Below are positions 1 through 9,048 of a stretch of DNA of 64,000 bases, piece by piece. The stretch spans positions 5,014,501 to 5,078,500 of the forward strand of contig NZ_CP087138.1 of assembly GCF_021650705.1 (NCBI RefSeq). Reading direction: 5' to 3'. Within the stretch, counting starts at the first letter, position 1, and each line of letters opens with the position of its first letter. This stretch comes from Pseudomonas sp. KNUC1026. Lineage in GTDB: Bacteria > Pseudomonadota > Gammaproteobacteria > Pseudomonadales > Pseudomonadaceae. A model generated the notes under the pieces. That model saw only the letters and a program-made list of their open reading frames with translations. It was not told the origin of the DNA and did no database searches. The position numbers and the translations under genes were made by a program.

Positions 1-1402
1 CGCAAAGCATGTCGCCCACTTCCAGCACCGTGCTGCCGGAGGGGTGCAACAGTTGCTCGTGGCGGAACAGCGCAGCGATGCGCGTGCCCTCCGGCATCTT
101 CAGCTCGCGCAAGGCCGCCCCGATGCACCACTTTTCCGCACCCAGGCGATAAACGAACAGCTCCCACTCGCTGGTGTGGTGCACTTCCAGCGCTGAGCGC
201 GAGATTGGGGCAAGGTCTGGTGGAACGGTCACCTTCAGCAACTTGGCCATCCACGGCAGGCTGGTGCCTTGCAGCAGCAACGAGACCAGCACGATGAAGA
301 ATGCCAGGTTGAAGTACAGCTGTGCATTGGGCAGGCCAGCCATCAGCGGGAACACCGCCAGGATGATCGGCACCGCACCCCGCAGGCCCACCCAGGAAAT
401 GAAGGCCTTTTCACGGCCGTGGAAGGCGCGGAACGGCGCCAGCCCGATGAACACCGAGAGTGGCCGCGCAAACAGGATCATCCACAGGGCCAGGCCCAGC
501 GCCGGCAGGGCGATCGGCAGCAGGTCATGCGGTGTCACCAGCAGGCCGAGCACCAGGAACATGCCGATCTGCGCCAGCCAGGCCATGCCGTCGAGCATGT
601 GCAGGATGCTGTGGCGGCTGCGGATCGGCCGGTTGCCCAGTACCAGGCCTGCCAGGTACACCGCCAGGAACCCACTGCCATGCAGGGCGTTGGTAAGGGC
701 GAACACCACCAGGCCGCCGGCGATCACCAGGATCGGGTACAGCGCGTGGGCCAGGTTGATGCGGTTGACCAGTTGCAGCAGCACCCAGCCACCGCCCAGG
801 CCCAACACTGCGCCGATGCCGAATTCCCGCAACAGGTGCCCCAGCAGGCTCCAGTGCAGGCCGGTCTGGTGGGTGGCGAGCATGTCGATCAACGTCACGG
901 TGAGGAACACCGCCATCGGGTCGTTGCTGCCTGACTCGATTTCCAGGGTAGCGGTCACCCGCTCGTTCAGGCCCTTGCCGCCCAGCAGCGAGAACACCGC
1001 TGCGGCATCCGTGGAACCGACGATGGCGCCGATCAGCAGGCCCTGGATCATGTTCAGGTCGAACAACCACGCCGCCAGCACGCCCGTGAGCCCCGTGGTA
1101 ATCATCACCCCGACGGTCGCCAGCGACAGTGCCGGCCAAAGGGCGACGCGAAAGCTCGAAACCCGGGTGCGCAGCCCGCCATCGAGGAGAATGACCGCCA
1201 ATGCAAGGTTGCCCACCAGGTAGGCCTGCGGGAAGTTGTCGAAGACGATACCGCCGCCATCCACCCCGGCGGCCATGCCCACGCCCAGGATGATCACCAG
1301 GATCGGGATGCCCAGGCGCGAGGAGAGGGAACTGACCAGAATGCTTGCCCCCACCAGCAACGCACCGATCAAGAACAAGCTGTTGATGGCGTTGGCGGTC
1401 AA
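1..1402 (-). CDS. nhaP2: K+/H+ antiporter NhaP2/CvrA, C-terminus off the window
   Basis: Inner-membrane monovalent cation/proton antiporter of the CPA1 family, expected to export K+ in exchange for H+. Reading the minus strand gives MTANAINSLFLIGALLVGAS and then about a dozen hydrophobic segments, with family motifs such as GSTDAAAVF, ESGSNDPMA and SWVGLRGAVPI. After roughly residue 390 the chain becomes soluble (SALEVHHTSEWE, LHPSGSTVLEVGD), as expected for the cytoplasmic TrkA-C-like regulatory domain of NhaP2. The start is a TTG at 1402, chosen because AGGGAG lies 8 bases upstream and the frame matches the family N-terminus. The gene is cut by the left window edge. No frameshift is seen in the visible part. 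Confidence 0.9.
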   Translation of the reverse strand, partial: MTANAINSLFLIGALLVGASILVSSLSSRLGIPILVIILGVGMAAGVDGGGIVFDNFPQAYLVGNLALAVILLDGGLRTRVSSFRVALWPALSLATVGVMITTGLTGVLAAWLFDLNMIQGLLIGAIVGSTDAAAVFSLLGGKGLNERVTATLEIESGSNDPMAVFLTVTLIDMLATHQTGLHWSLLGHLLREFGIGAVLGLGGGWVLLQLVNRINLAHALYPILVIAGGLVVFALTNALHGSGFLAVYLAGLVLGNRPIRSRHSILHMLDGMAWLAQIGMFLVLGLLVTPHDLLPIALPALGLALWMILFARPLSVFIGLAPFRAFHGREKAFISWVGLRGAVPIILAVFPLMAGLPNAQLYFNLAFFIVLVSLLLQGTSLPWMAKLLKVTVPPDLAPISRSALEVHHTSEWELFVYRLGAEKWCIGAALRELKMPEGTRIAALFRHEQLLHPSGSTVLEVGDMLC

Positions 1403-1561
1403 AGGCGGTACTCCCTGAAAAGACTTGAAAAGCATGTATCGTGCCAACCGATTCTAACCTTAGTGTTGCAGCGTCTGTCAAAGGCCGCTGCACCATGATT
1501 GCGCTCGGTGGCCACTGGCACGCACTTCACGGTGGGCACGATTGCCGTAAGCGCCAACGAG

Positions 1562-1589
1562 AAAGCCCAGGCTCTCGCCTGGGCTTTTT
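1562..1589 (-). terminator. Hairpin downstream of putA
   Basis: Perfect 10-bp inverted repeat AAAGCCCAGG / CCTGGGCTTT with a 6-base loop, 16 bases past the putA stop. T-rich flanks on the plus strand and a shorter T run on the minus strand suggest a rho-independent terminator for putA. The antiporter gene begins some 160 bases further on and points the same way. Confidence 0.75.
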
Positions 1590-1604
1590 CGCAAACAGGG
1601 ACGG

Positions 1605-4600
1605 TCAGCCAATGCTCATCAGGCTGGCGTTGCCCCCCGCAGCGGCGGTGTTCACGCTCAGCGCGCGCTCGATCACCAGGCGCTCCAGCGCCACTTGGGT
1701 TTCGCCTTGGGCCAGCCCCTGCACGCCGATGATTGCACCGGCACGTTGGGCGACCTGCTGGCACACCGCGCGCAATTGGTCGGAATCGCCATGGTGGATC
1801 ACCGCATCCAGCGCCAAGTCATCCCTGGCCCAGTCGCTGACCACACGAATGCGCGCGACCACTTCCTTCGGCAGCTTGGCACGCAGGGCATTGCCCGGCT
1901 CGGCATTGGCCCACACGGCGCTGCTACCTACCGCCAGGACTGCAGCCAACTGCGTGAGCAGGTCAGCCTCAGTGTCGGCCAGGCACAGCACGTGCTCGCG
2001 AGGCAGGATGATGTAGCTGTTGCGCTCGCCGGTCGGGCCCGGCAGCAGGCGGGTGATGCCGCTCTGCGACTGGGCAGCGAACTGCTCGCACACCTCGGCC
2101 AGCGCTGCATGCTGGCTGCCCGAGGCCCAGGCCTTGAGCGCGGCCAGCGGCTTGAGCAGCTCGGTTTGCGCGGCCAGGTCAGGGGCGGCGGTTTGCTTGC
2201 GGGCGAACGCGTTGCTCAGCGAGTCGCTCGGCGAGGTCGAGAGCAGGCGGTAAAGATAGAGCGGGCCGCCGGCTTTCGGGCCGGTACCCGAGAGGCCTTC
2301 GCCGCCGAAGGGCTGCACACCGACCACGGCACCGACGATGTTGCGGTTGACGTAGGCGTTGCCGGCATTGACGTTCTCCACCACCTTGGCGATGGTTTCG
2401 TCGATGCGGGTGTGCACGCCCAGGGTCAGGCCGTAGCCGGTGGCGTTGATCTGCTGGATCAGCGCGTCGAGGTCTTTGCGGGCATAGCGGATCACGTGCA
2501 GTACCGGGCCGAACACTTCACGCTTGAGCTCGTCGAGGTTGTCCAGCTCGATCAGCGTGGGCAGCACGAACGTACCGCGTTGCAGTTCTTCGCCCTGAAC
2601 ACGAGCGACCTGATAGACCGAGCGGCCTTTGTCGCGCATGCCCTGGATGTGCTTCTCGATCCCGGCCTTGGCTTCGGCGTCGATCACCGGGCCGATGTCC
2701 ACGGCGAGCGATTCGGGGTTGCCGATGCGGGCTTCGGCCATCGCACCCTTGAGCATCTCGATCACGCGGTCGGCGCTGTCTTCCTGCAGGCACAGCACGC
2801 GCAGGGCCGAGCAGCGCTGGCCGGCGCTGTCGAAGGCAGAGGACACCACGTCGATCACCACCTGTTCGGTGAGTGCCGAGGAGTCGACGATCATTGCATT
2901 CTGGCCGCCGGTTTCGGCGATCAGCGGGATAGGGCGGCCCTGAGCATCGAGGCGGCCGGCCACATTGCGTTGCAGTAGGCGAGCCACCTCGGTGGAACCG
3001 GTGAACATCACGCCCTTGACGCGCTCATCGCCCACCAGCGCGGCGCCGACGGTTTCGCCGCGGCCCGGCAGCAGTTGCAGCACGCCTTCCGGGATGCCGG
3101 CTTCGAGCAGCAGGCGCACTGCCTGGGCTGCGACCAGCGGGGTTTGCTCAGCGGGTTTGGCCAGTACCGGGTTGCCGGCAGCCAGCGCCGCGGCCACCTG
3201 GCCGGTGAAGATCGCCAGCGGGAAGTTCCACGGGCTGATACACACCACCGGGCCCAGCGGGCGGTGGGTGTCGTTGGCGAAATCGTTGCGTGCCTGGGCA
3301 GCGTAGTAGCGCAGGAAGTCCACCGCCTCACGCACCTCGGCGATGGCGTTGGCATAGGTTTTACCGGCTTCACGCGCCAACAGGCCCATCAGCGGCTGAA
3401 TCTGCGCCTCCATGGAGTCGGCTGCGCGGTCGAGGATCGCACCGCGCGCGTCGGGCGGCGTGGCTTGCCACATGGCGCCGTGGATCTGTGCGCACTGCAA
3501 GGCGTTGCCGACGTCTTCGACGGTGGCTTCCTGCACATGGCCTACCAGGTCGCGATGGTCGGCCGGGTTGAGCACGGGCTCGGCAGTGCCGGCGCTCGCT
3601 TCGCAACCCAGGATCGGCAGCGCCTTCCATTCGGTGTGGGCGCTGGCCAGCAGAGCGCTGGAAAGCGAGGCCAGGCGGTGTTCGTTGGCCATGTCGATAC
3701 CGGCAGAGTTGGCCCGCTCAGTGCCATACAGCGCGCGCGGTTGCGGGATGCGGGCGTGCGGCAGGCCGATGCCGCCTTCCTGCGAAGCCATGCGCTCGAC
3801 CACCGCGACCGGGTCGGCCACCAGCTCCTGAATAGAGATGGAGTGGTCGGCGATGCGGTTGACGAACGAGGTGTTCGCACCGTTTTCAAGCAGGCGGCGC
3901 ACCAGATAGGCCAACAGCGTCTCATGGGTGCCGACAGGGGCGTACACGCGGCACGGCCGGCCGAGCTTGCCTTCGGACACCTTGCCTACCACTTGCTCGT
4001 ACAGCGGCTCGCCCATGCCGTGCAGGCATTGGAACTCGTACTGGCCAGGGTAGTAGTTCTGCCCGGCGATCTGGTAGATGGCCGACAGCGTATGGGCGTT
4101 GTGGGTGGCGAACTGCGGGTAGATGGCCTCCGGCACCGCCAGCAGCTTGCGGGCGCAGGCGATGTAGGACACGTCGGTGTACACCTTGCGGGTGTACACC
4201 GGGTATCCCTCCAGGCCTTCGACCTGGGCGCGCTTGATCTCGCTGTCCCAGTAGGCGCCCTTGACCAGGCGGATCATCAGCCGGTGGCGGCTGCGGCGCG
4301 CCAGGTCGATGACGTAGTCGATCACGTACGGGCAGCGCTTCTGGTAGGCCTGGATGACGAAGCCGATGCCGTTCCAGCCGGCCAGCGACGGCTCGAAGCA
4401 CAGGCGTTCGAGCAGGTCCAGCGACAGCTCCAGGCGGTCGGCTTCCTCGGCGTCGATGTTCAGGCCGATGTCGTATTGCTTGGCCAGTTGAGTGAGCGAC
4501 AGCAGGCGCGGGTACAGCTCGTCCATCACACGCTCGTACTGGGCGCGGCTGTAGCGCGGGTGCAGCGCCGAGAGCTTGATGGAGATGCCCGGGCCTTCAT

Positions 4601-5555
4601 AGATGCCGCGGCCGTGGGAGGCCTTGCCGATGGAGTGGATGGCCTGCTCGTAGGAGGCCATGTACTTCAGGGCGTCGGTTTCGGTCAGCGCAGCTTCGCC
4701 GAGCATGTCGTAGGAATAGCGGAAGCCCTTGCTTTCGAATCGCGTGGCGTTGGCCAGCGCTTCGGCGATGGTTTCACCGGTGACGAACTGTTCGCCCATC
4801 AGGCGCATGGCCATGTCCACGCCCTTGCGGATCACCGGCTCGCCGCTTTTGCCGATGAGGCGGCTGAGGGAGGAGGTGAGGTTGGCCTCGCTGTGGGTGG
4901 ACACCAGCTTGCCGGTGATCAGCAGGCCCCAGGAGGCGGCGTTGACGAACATCGACGGGCTCTGGCCCAGGTGCTGCTTCCAGTTGCCGTTGCTGACCTT
5001 GTCACGGATCAGCGCGTCACGGGTGGCCTTGTCAGGGATACGCAGCAGCGCTTCGGCCAGGCACATCAGGGCAACGCCCTCCTGGCTCGACAGCGAGAAC
5101 TCTTGCAACAGGCCTTGCACCAGGCCGGCACGCCCGCTGGCGCTCTTCTGGTTGCGCAGCTTCTCGGCGATGCCGGCTGCAAGCTTGTTGGCAGCCTCGG
5201 CCTGAGTAGCCGGCAGGCGCGCCTGCTCCAGCAGCATGGGGACCATTTCCTGCTCGGGGCGACGATAGGCGGCGGTGATGGCCGCGCGCAGCACCGATTG
5301 CGGCAGGATGCTTTCAGCGAACTCGAGGAACGGCTGGGGGCCTGCATCGGCCGGGAGCTCGCCCACGTCGTCATGCTCGCGCGCAGGGGCCTGCCCCAGC
5401 TCGGCCAGGTTGGCGCCCGACTCCAGGCGCTCGAGGTAACTGAAGATGGCCTGCTTGATCAGCCAGTGCGGCGTGCGGTCGATGGTGTGCGCGGCGGCCT
5501 TGAGGCGCTCGCGGGTCGGGTCGTCGAGTTTGACGCCGAGGGTGGTGGTCGCCAT
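1605..5555 (-). CDS. putA: Bifunctional proline dehydrogenase / P5C dehydrogenase and put repressor
   Basis: Oxidises proline to P5C with FAD and then to glutamate with NAD+. It also represses put genes when proline is absent. The 1316-residue length fits trifunctional PutA. Residues 1-45 (TTTLGVKLDDPTRERL and following) form the ribbon-helix-helix DNA-binding domain. The proline dehydrogenase barrel lies around 190-560, with KGAYWDSEIKRAQ and the downstream FATHNAHT segment. The aldehyde dehydrogenase domain follows, with the catalytic cysteine in SAGQRCSALRV. The reading frame is intact over nearly 4 kb. putP is divergent across a 326-base gap containing TGCAAC boxes, the known PutA recognition hexamer in enterics. 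Confidence 0.97.
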   Translation of the reverse strand: MATTTLGVKLDDPTRERLKAAAHTIDRTPHWLIKQAIFSYLERLESGANLAELGQAPAREHDDVGELPADAGPQPFLEFAESILPQSVLRAAITAAYRRPEQEMVPMLLEQARLPATQAEAANKLAAGIAEKLRNQKSASGRAGLVQGLLQEFSLSSQEGVALMCLAEALLRIPDKATRDALIRDKVSNGNWKQHLGQSPSMFVNAASWGLLITGKLVSTHSEANLTSSLSRLIGKSGEPVIRKGVDMAMRLMGEQFVTGETIAEALANATRFESKGFRYSYDMLGEAALTETDALKYMASYEQAIHSIGKASHGRGIYEGPGISIKLSALHPRYSRAQYERVMDELYPRLLSLTQLAKQYDIGLNIDAEEADRLELSLDLLERLCFEPSLAGWNGIGFVIQAYQKRCPYVIDYVIDLARRSRHRLMIRLVKGAYWDSEIKRAQVEGLEGYPVYTRKVYTDVSYIACARKLLAVPEAIYPQFATHNAHTLSAIYQIAGQNYYPGQYEFQCLHGMGEPLYEQVVGKVSEGKLGRPCRVYAPVGTHETLLAYLVRRLLENGANTSFVNRIADHSISIQELVADPVAVVERMASQEGGIGLPHARIPQPRALYGTERANSAGIDMANEHRLASLSSALLASAHTEWKALPILGCEASAGTAEPVLNPADHRDLVGHVQEATVEDVGNALQCAQIHGAMWQATPPDARGAILDRAADSMEAQIQPLMGLLAREAGKTYANAIAEVREAVDFLRYYAAQARNDFANDTHRPLGPVVCISPWNFPLAIFTGQVAAALAAGNPVLAKPAEQTPLVAAQAVRLLLEAGIPEGVLQLLPGRGETVGAALVGDERVKGVMFTGSTEVARLLQRNVAGRLDAQGRPIPLIAETGGQNAMIVDSSALTEQVVIDVVSSAFDSAGQRCSALRVLCLQEDSADRVIEMLKGAMAEARIGNPESLAVDIGPVIDAEAKAGIEKHIQGMRDKGRSVYQVARVQGEELQRGTFVLPTLIELDNLDELKREVFGPVLHVIRYARKDLDALIQQINATGYGLTLGVHTRIDETIAKVVENVNAGNAYVNRNIVGAVVGVQPFGGEGLSGTGPKAGGPLYLYRLLSTSPSDSLSNAFARKQTAAPDLAAQTELLKPLAALKAWASGSQHAALAEVCEQFAAQSQSGITRLLPGPTGERNSYIILPREHVLCLADTEADLLTQLAAVLAVGSSAVWANAEPGNALRAKLPKEVVARIRVVSDWARDDLALDAVIHHGDSDQLRAVCQQVAQRAGAIIGVQGLAQGETQVALERLVIERALSVNTAAAGGNASLMSIG

Positions 5556-5881
5556 GTAATTGTCCTCATAGGGCGGGGCGATGCGGTGGCGAGAGATTAT
5601 CCGGGTGTTACGCCGGGTGCAACCAGGTGCAACCCAATTTTTCCGGGCATCGCAGTTGTGCTGCCATGCTGAGGCCAGATGCCCTGAAACAGTGCGTTCT
5701 CAGGCTTTTGAGCACTATTTCCTTTTAAAACAAGAAAGTAGGAATGGTCTGAAAGTGTTGTAGGAAAGGGCTATATGACTTCCAAACCCATTGAGCCATG
5801 TGAGTTCAGCCCGCAGGATGCGCCCTCGTGGTGCAACCCCGGTAGCGCCTACCTCCCCTAATAACAACATGGTGGCTAACG
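5556..5881. promoter_or_regulatory. putA/putP divergent control region with PutA-type boxes
   Basis: This 326-base gap contains no convincing gene. It holds three copies of TGCAAC (reverse complement GTTGCA): 5618-5623, 5628-5633 and 5832-5837. The first two are exactly 10 bases apart, one helical turn, on the putA side. The third is about 45 bases before putP. GTTGCA is the hexamer bound by the PutA ribbon-helix-helix domain in E. coli, so these are probable PutA operators. An AT-rich stretch around 5715-5760 could hold the putP promoter, but I could not assign -35 and -10 boxes with confidence. Confidence 0.65.
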
Positions 5882-7368
5882 ATGAGTGTGAGCAACCCCA
5901 CGCTGATAACCTTTCTTGCCTATACGCTGCTCCTGCTGGCAATCGGCTTTTACGCCTATCGCTCTACGCAGAACCTTTCGGACTACGTGCTCGGCGGGCG
6001 GCGCCTCGGCAGCGTGGTCACCGCGCTGTCGGCGGGCGCTTCGGACATGAGCGGCTGGCTGCTGATGGGCCTCCCGGGGCGATCTACCTTTCGGGCCTCT
6101 CGGCCGGGTGGATCGCCGTGGGCCTGGTCACTGGTGCCTGGCTCAACTGGCGCCTCGTGGCCGGGCGGTTGCGTGTGCACACCGAGCACAGCAACGACGC
6201 GCTGACCCTGCCGGACTATTTCGCCAACCGCTTCGATGACCGCAGTGGTGTGCTACGGATGATGTCGGCGCTGGTGATCCTGGTGTTCTTCACCATCTAC
6301 TGCTCCTCCGGCGTGGTGGCCGGGGCGCGATTCTTCGAAAGCAATTTCGGCCTGCCGTATGAGCAGGCGATCTGGGCCGGTGCCGCGGCCACCATTGCCT
6401 ACACGCTGATCGGCGGCTTCCTTGCCGTCAGCTGGACCGACACGGTGCAGGCCACGCTGATGATCTTCGCGTTGATCCTAACGCCGGTGATGGTGGTGAT
6501 CGCGACGGGAGGAGGGGAGGCGTCGGTTGCGATGATTCATGCGGCCCATCCTGAGCATTTCGAGATGCTCAAGGGCGCCACCTGGGTGGGTACGCTGTCT
6601 TTGCTGGCGTGGGGCCTGGGCTATTTCGGGCAGCCCCATATCCTGGCGCGCTTCATGGCAGCCGACTCGGTCAAGTCCATCACCAGGGCGCGGCGTATCT
6701 CCATGGCCTGGATGGTCCTGTGCCTGGGTGGCGCTTGTGCGGTAGGGTTCTTCGGCGTGGCGTTCTTCCAGGCCAACCCGCACCTGGCCACTCCCGTGGT
6801 GGCGAACCAGGAGGTGGTGTTCATGGAGCTGTCGCGCCTGCTGTTCAACCCTTGGGTCGCAGGCGTTTTGCTCTCGGCCGTGTTCGCGGCAGTGATGAGC
6901 ACCCTGAGTTGCCAGCTGCTGGTGTGCTCCAGCTCATTGACCGAGGACTTCTATCGGCAGTTCATCCGCGGCCGTGCTTCACAGCGTGAGCTGGTGTGGG
7001 TAGGGCGCGTGATGGTGCTGGTCGTCGCGCTGGTGGCGATCATGCTGGCTCGCGACCCGAACAGCAGTGTGCTGGCGCTGGTGGGCTATGCCTGGGCGGG
7101 CTTCGGTGCTGCATTTGGCCCGCTGGTGCTGCTCTCGGTGTTGTGGCGCGGCGTGACGCGCAACGGCGCCATCGCTGGCATGCTGGCAGGTGCGGTGACG
7201 GTGCTGGTGTGGCGCGAGGGCGCCTGGTGGGAGCTGTATGAAATGATCCCGGGCTTTATCGCCGCCACACTTGCCATCGTGGTGGTCAGCCGCCTGGGGC
7301 GGGTGTCGCTGGCGATCACAGAACGCTTCGAAGGTGCCGAGCAGGCGTATCGGCAGGCCCTGCGCTGA
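5882..7368 (+). CDS. putP: Sodium/proline symporter, one-base frameshift
   Basis: Imports proline with Na+ across the inner membrane (SSS family). The N-terminal part reads MSVSNPTLITFLAYTLLLLA and contains GGRRLGSVVTALSAGASDMS, a core PutP signature. At LLMGLPG the frame breaks: the following IYLSGLSAGWIAVGL, and then twelve-helix symporter sequence to the C-terminus, lie in the next frame. Restoring one G to the G4 run at 6076-6079 gives a continuous 495-residue protein, the usual length. Since similar lesions hit essential genes throughout this window, I read this as a sequence error. It is divergent from putA, and the two serve one pathway. Confidence 0.93.
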
Positions 7369-7376
7369 TGCCACTG

Positions 7377-7402
7377 GGCCCCCGGCCTTTGGCCGTGGGG
7401 CC
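7377..7402 (+). terminator. GC-rich hairpin after putP
   Basis: Interrupted inverted repeat: GGCCCC + CGGCC, a TTT loop, then GGCCG + GGGGCC with one unpaired base. It lies 9 bases past the putP stop. There is no clear T run, so it may act as a weak terminator or a transcript-end stabiliser. Confidence 0.5.
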
Positions 7403-7456
7403 GTGTGCGGTTACACTGCGCGGCCCATAGGTGCCACCGCCCGCCGATACCACACG

Positions 7457-8308
7457 ATGAATTACCGCCATGCCTTTCACGCCGGCAACCATGCCGACGT
7501 GTTCAAACACATAGTCCTGACTCGGCTGATCGGCCTGTTCCTGCGCAAGGAGCAGCCGTTCGCCTATATCGACACCCACGCAGGGCTTGGCCTGTATGAC
7601 CTGCAGGGCGACCAGGCCAGCCGCACCGGCGAGTACCTCGAAGGCATCGCCCGCCTGTGGAGCGCCCAGGGCGCCCCAGTGGGCTGCGACGATTACCTGC
7701 GCGTCGTGCGAAAGCTCAACCCGGACGGTGAACTGCGTTACTACCCCGGCTCTCCCGAACTGGCCCGCCGCCTGGCACGGCAGCAAGATCGCGTGCTGCT
7801 CAACGAGAAGCACCCCGACGACGGCCAGTTGCTCAAGGAAAACTACCAGCGCGACCCACGCGTCACCGTTCATCAGGGTGAGGGCTGGCACCTGCCGAGG
7901 GCATTGCTGCCGGTGGCCGAAAAGCGCGCGATCATGTTGATCGACCCGCCGTTCGAACAGCTCGACGAGCTGGACCGCTGTGTAAAGGCGATGAGAGAGG
8001 CTATTGGCCGCATGCGCCAGACCATCGTGGCCATCTGGTACCCGATCAAGGACGATGCCCGGGCCATGCGTCGTTTCCATCAGGAACTGACCAGTACCGG
8101 CGCGCCGAAGCTGCTCAACGCAGAGCTGTACGTTCACGACGAAAGCACGCCTAACAGCTTGAACGGCTCTGGGCTGGCCATTTCGAACCCGCCTTGGGGC
8201 CTGGAAGAAGAACTGCAAGAGCTGCTGCCATGGCTGGCCCAGTTGCTGGGCCAGAGCCAAGGCAGCTACAAACTCGAATGGCTTATTTCCGAAGCCGCTA
8301 GCCGCTAG
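7457..8308 (+). CDS. rlmJ: 23S rRNA (adenine-2030-N6)-methyltransferase
   Basis: SAM-dependent methylation of A2030 in 23S rRNA. The 283-residue protein begins MNYRHAFHAGNHADVFKH, the diagnostic RlmJ/YhiR start. It has the adenine-N6 methyltransferase catalytic motif as DPPFEQ (in MLIDPPFEQ), and ends with a NPPWGLEEEL segment also typical of the family. The ATG at 7457 is chosen over earlier in-frame codons because the family N-terminus starts there. It stands alone between putP and the convergent msrA gene. Confidence 0.95.
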   Translation: MNYRHAFHAGNHADVFKHIVLTRLIGLFLRKEQPFAYIDTHAGLGLYDLQGDQASRTGEYLEGIARLWSAQGAPVGCDDYLRVVRKLNPDGELRYYPGSPELARRLARQQDRVLLNEKHPDDGQLLKENYQRDPRVTVHQGEGWHLPRALLPVAEKRAIMLIDPPFEQLDELDRCVKAMREAIGRMRQTIVAIWYPIKDDARAMRRFHQELTSTGAPKLLNAELYVHDESTPNSLNGSGLAISNPPWGLEEELQELLPWLAQLLGQSQGSYKLEWLISEAASR

Positions 8309-8340
8309 CCCCAAGCTAGCAGCTTGAAGCTCAGCTCAGC

Positions 8341-8985
8341 TCAGATGAAGCAGACGCCAGTGCCGCCAATCCCGCAGTAGCCTTCAGGGTTTTTGGCCAG
8401 GTACTGCTGGTGGTACGCCTCGGCATAGTAGAACGTCGGCGCCATCTGGATTTCGGTGGTGATGCCGGCCAGGCCCGCTTCACCCAAGGCTGCCTGATAC
8501 TGCTCGCGGCTGGCCAGCGCAGCATGCAGCTGCTGCTCGTCGGTGGCGTAGATCACCGAGCGGTACTGGGTGCCGATGTCGTTGCCCTGGCGCATGCCCT
8601 GGGTAGGGTTGTGCGACTCCCAGAACACTTTGAGCAGGTTCTCGTAGCTGGTTTCGGTTGGGTCGAACACCACCAGCACCACTTCGCTGTGGCCGGTCAG
8701 GCCCGAGCACACTTCTTCATAGGTGGGGTTCGGGGTGAAGCCGCCGGCGTAGCCGACCGCACTGCTGTACACGCCGGGCTGTTGCCAAAGGCGTCGCTCG
8801 GCGCCCCAGAAGCAGCCCAGGCCGAAGATCGCGGTTTGCAGGTGCGCCGGAAATGGCGCTTGCAGCGGGTGGCCATTGACGAAATGCTCGGCCGGCACCG
8901 CCATGGGTGATTCGCGGCCCGGCAGTGCTTGCTCGGCGCTGGGCAGCGCGTTCTTGTTCACGAGAATTTCAGAGCGCAGGACCAT
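8341..8985 (-). CDS. msrA: Peptide methionine sulfoxide reductase A
   Basis: Reduces methionine-S-sulfoxide in oxidised proteins. 214 residues. The catalytic motif GCFWGAERR carries the nucleophilic cysteine. Other family motifs are VGYAGGFTPNPTYEEVCSG, HNPTQGMRQGNDIGTQYRS and the C-terminal GYCGIGGTGVC with recycling cysteines. The start at 8985 (MVLRSEILVNKN) is preferred over an upstream codon because GGAGGAAA lies just before it and this N-terminus is typical of the Pseudomonas form. It is convergent with rlmJ (32-base gap) and follows dipA on the same strand order seen in P. aeruginosa. Confidence 0.96.
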   Translation of the reverse strand: MVLRSEILVNKNALPSAEQALPGRESPMAVPAEHFVNGHPLQAPFPAHLQTAIFGLGCFWGAERRLWQQPGVYSSAVGYAGGFTPNPTYEEVCSGLTGHSEVVLVVFDPTETSYENLLKVFWESHNPTQGMRQGNDIGTQYRSVIYATDEQQLHAALASREQYQAALGEAGLAGITTEIQMAPTFYYAEAYHQQYLAKNPEGYCGIGGTGVCFI

Positions 8986-9048
8986 GGGCCATTTCCTCCA
9001 GGCAGTTGGTCGATAGACCACCGAGTGTGCCTGAGGGTTTCGCAGCTG

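Noticed and set aside
525..1496. 323-codon minus-strand frame overlapping the antiporter
   Set aside because: Out of frame with the antiporter and of low-complexity Gly/Arg/His composition; the membrane protein is in another frame of the same strand.
3075..5672. 865-codon open frame on the plus strand opposite putA
   Set aside because: It mirrors putA codon structure in a GC-rich genome, is rich in Arg, Gly, His and Val with low complexity, and matches no family.
8297..8345. Short AGCT-rich repeats after rlmJ
   Set aside because: Only a few imperfect copies of AGCTCAGCT and AGCTTGAAGCT; too little for a defined repeat element.
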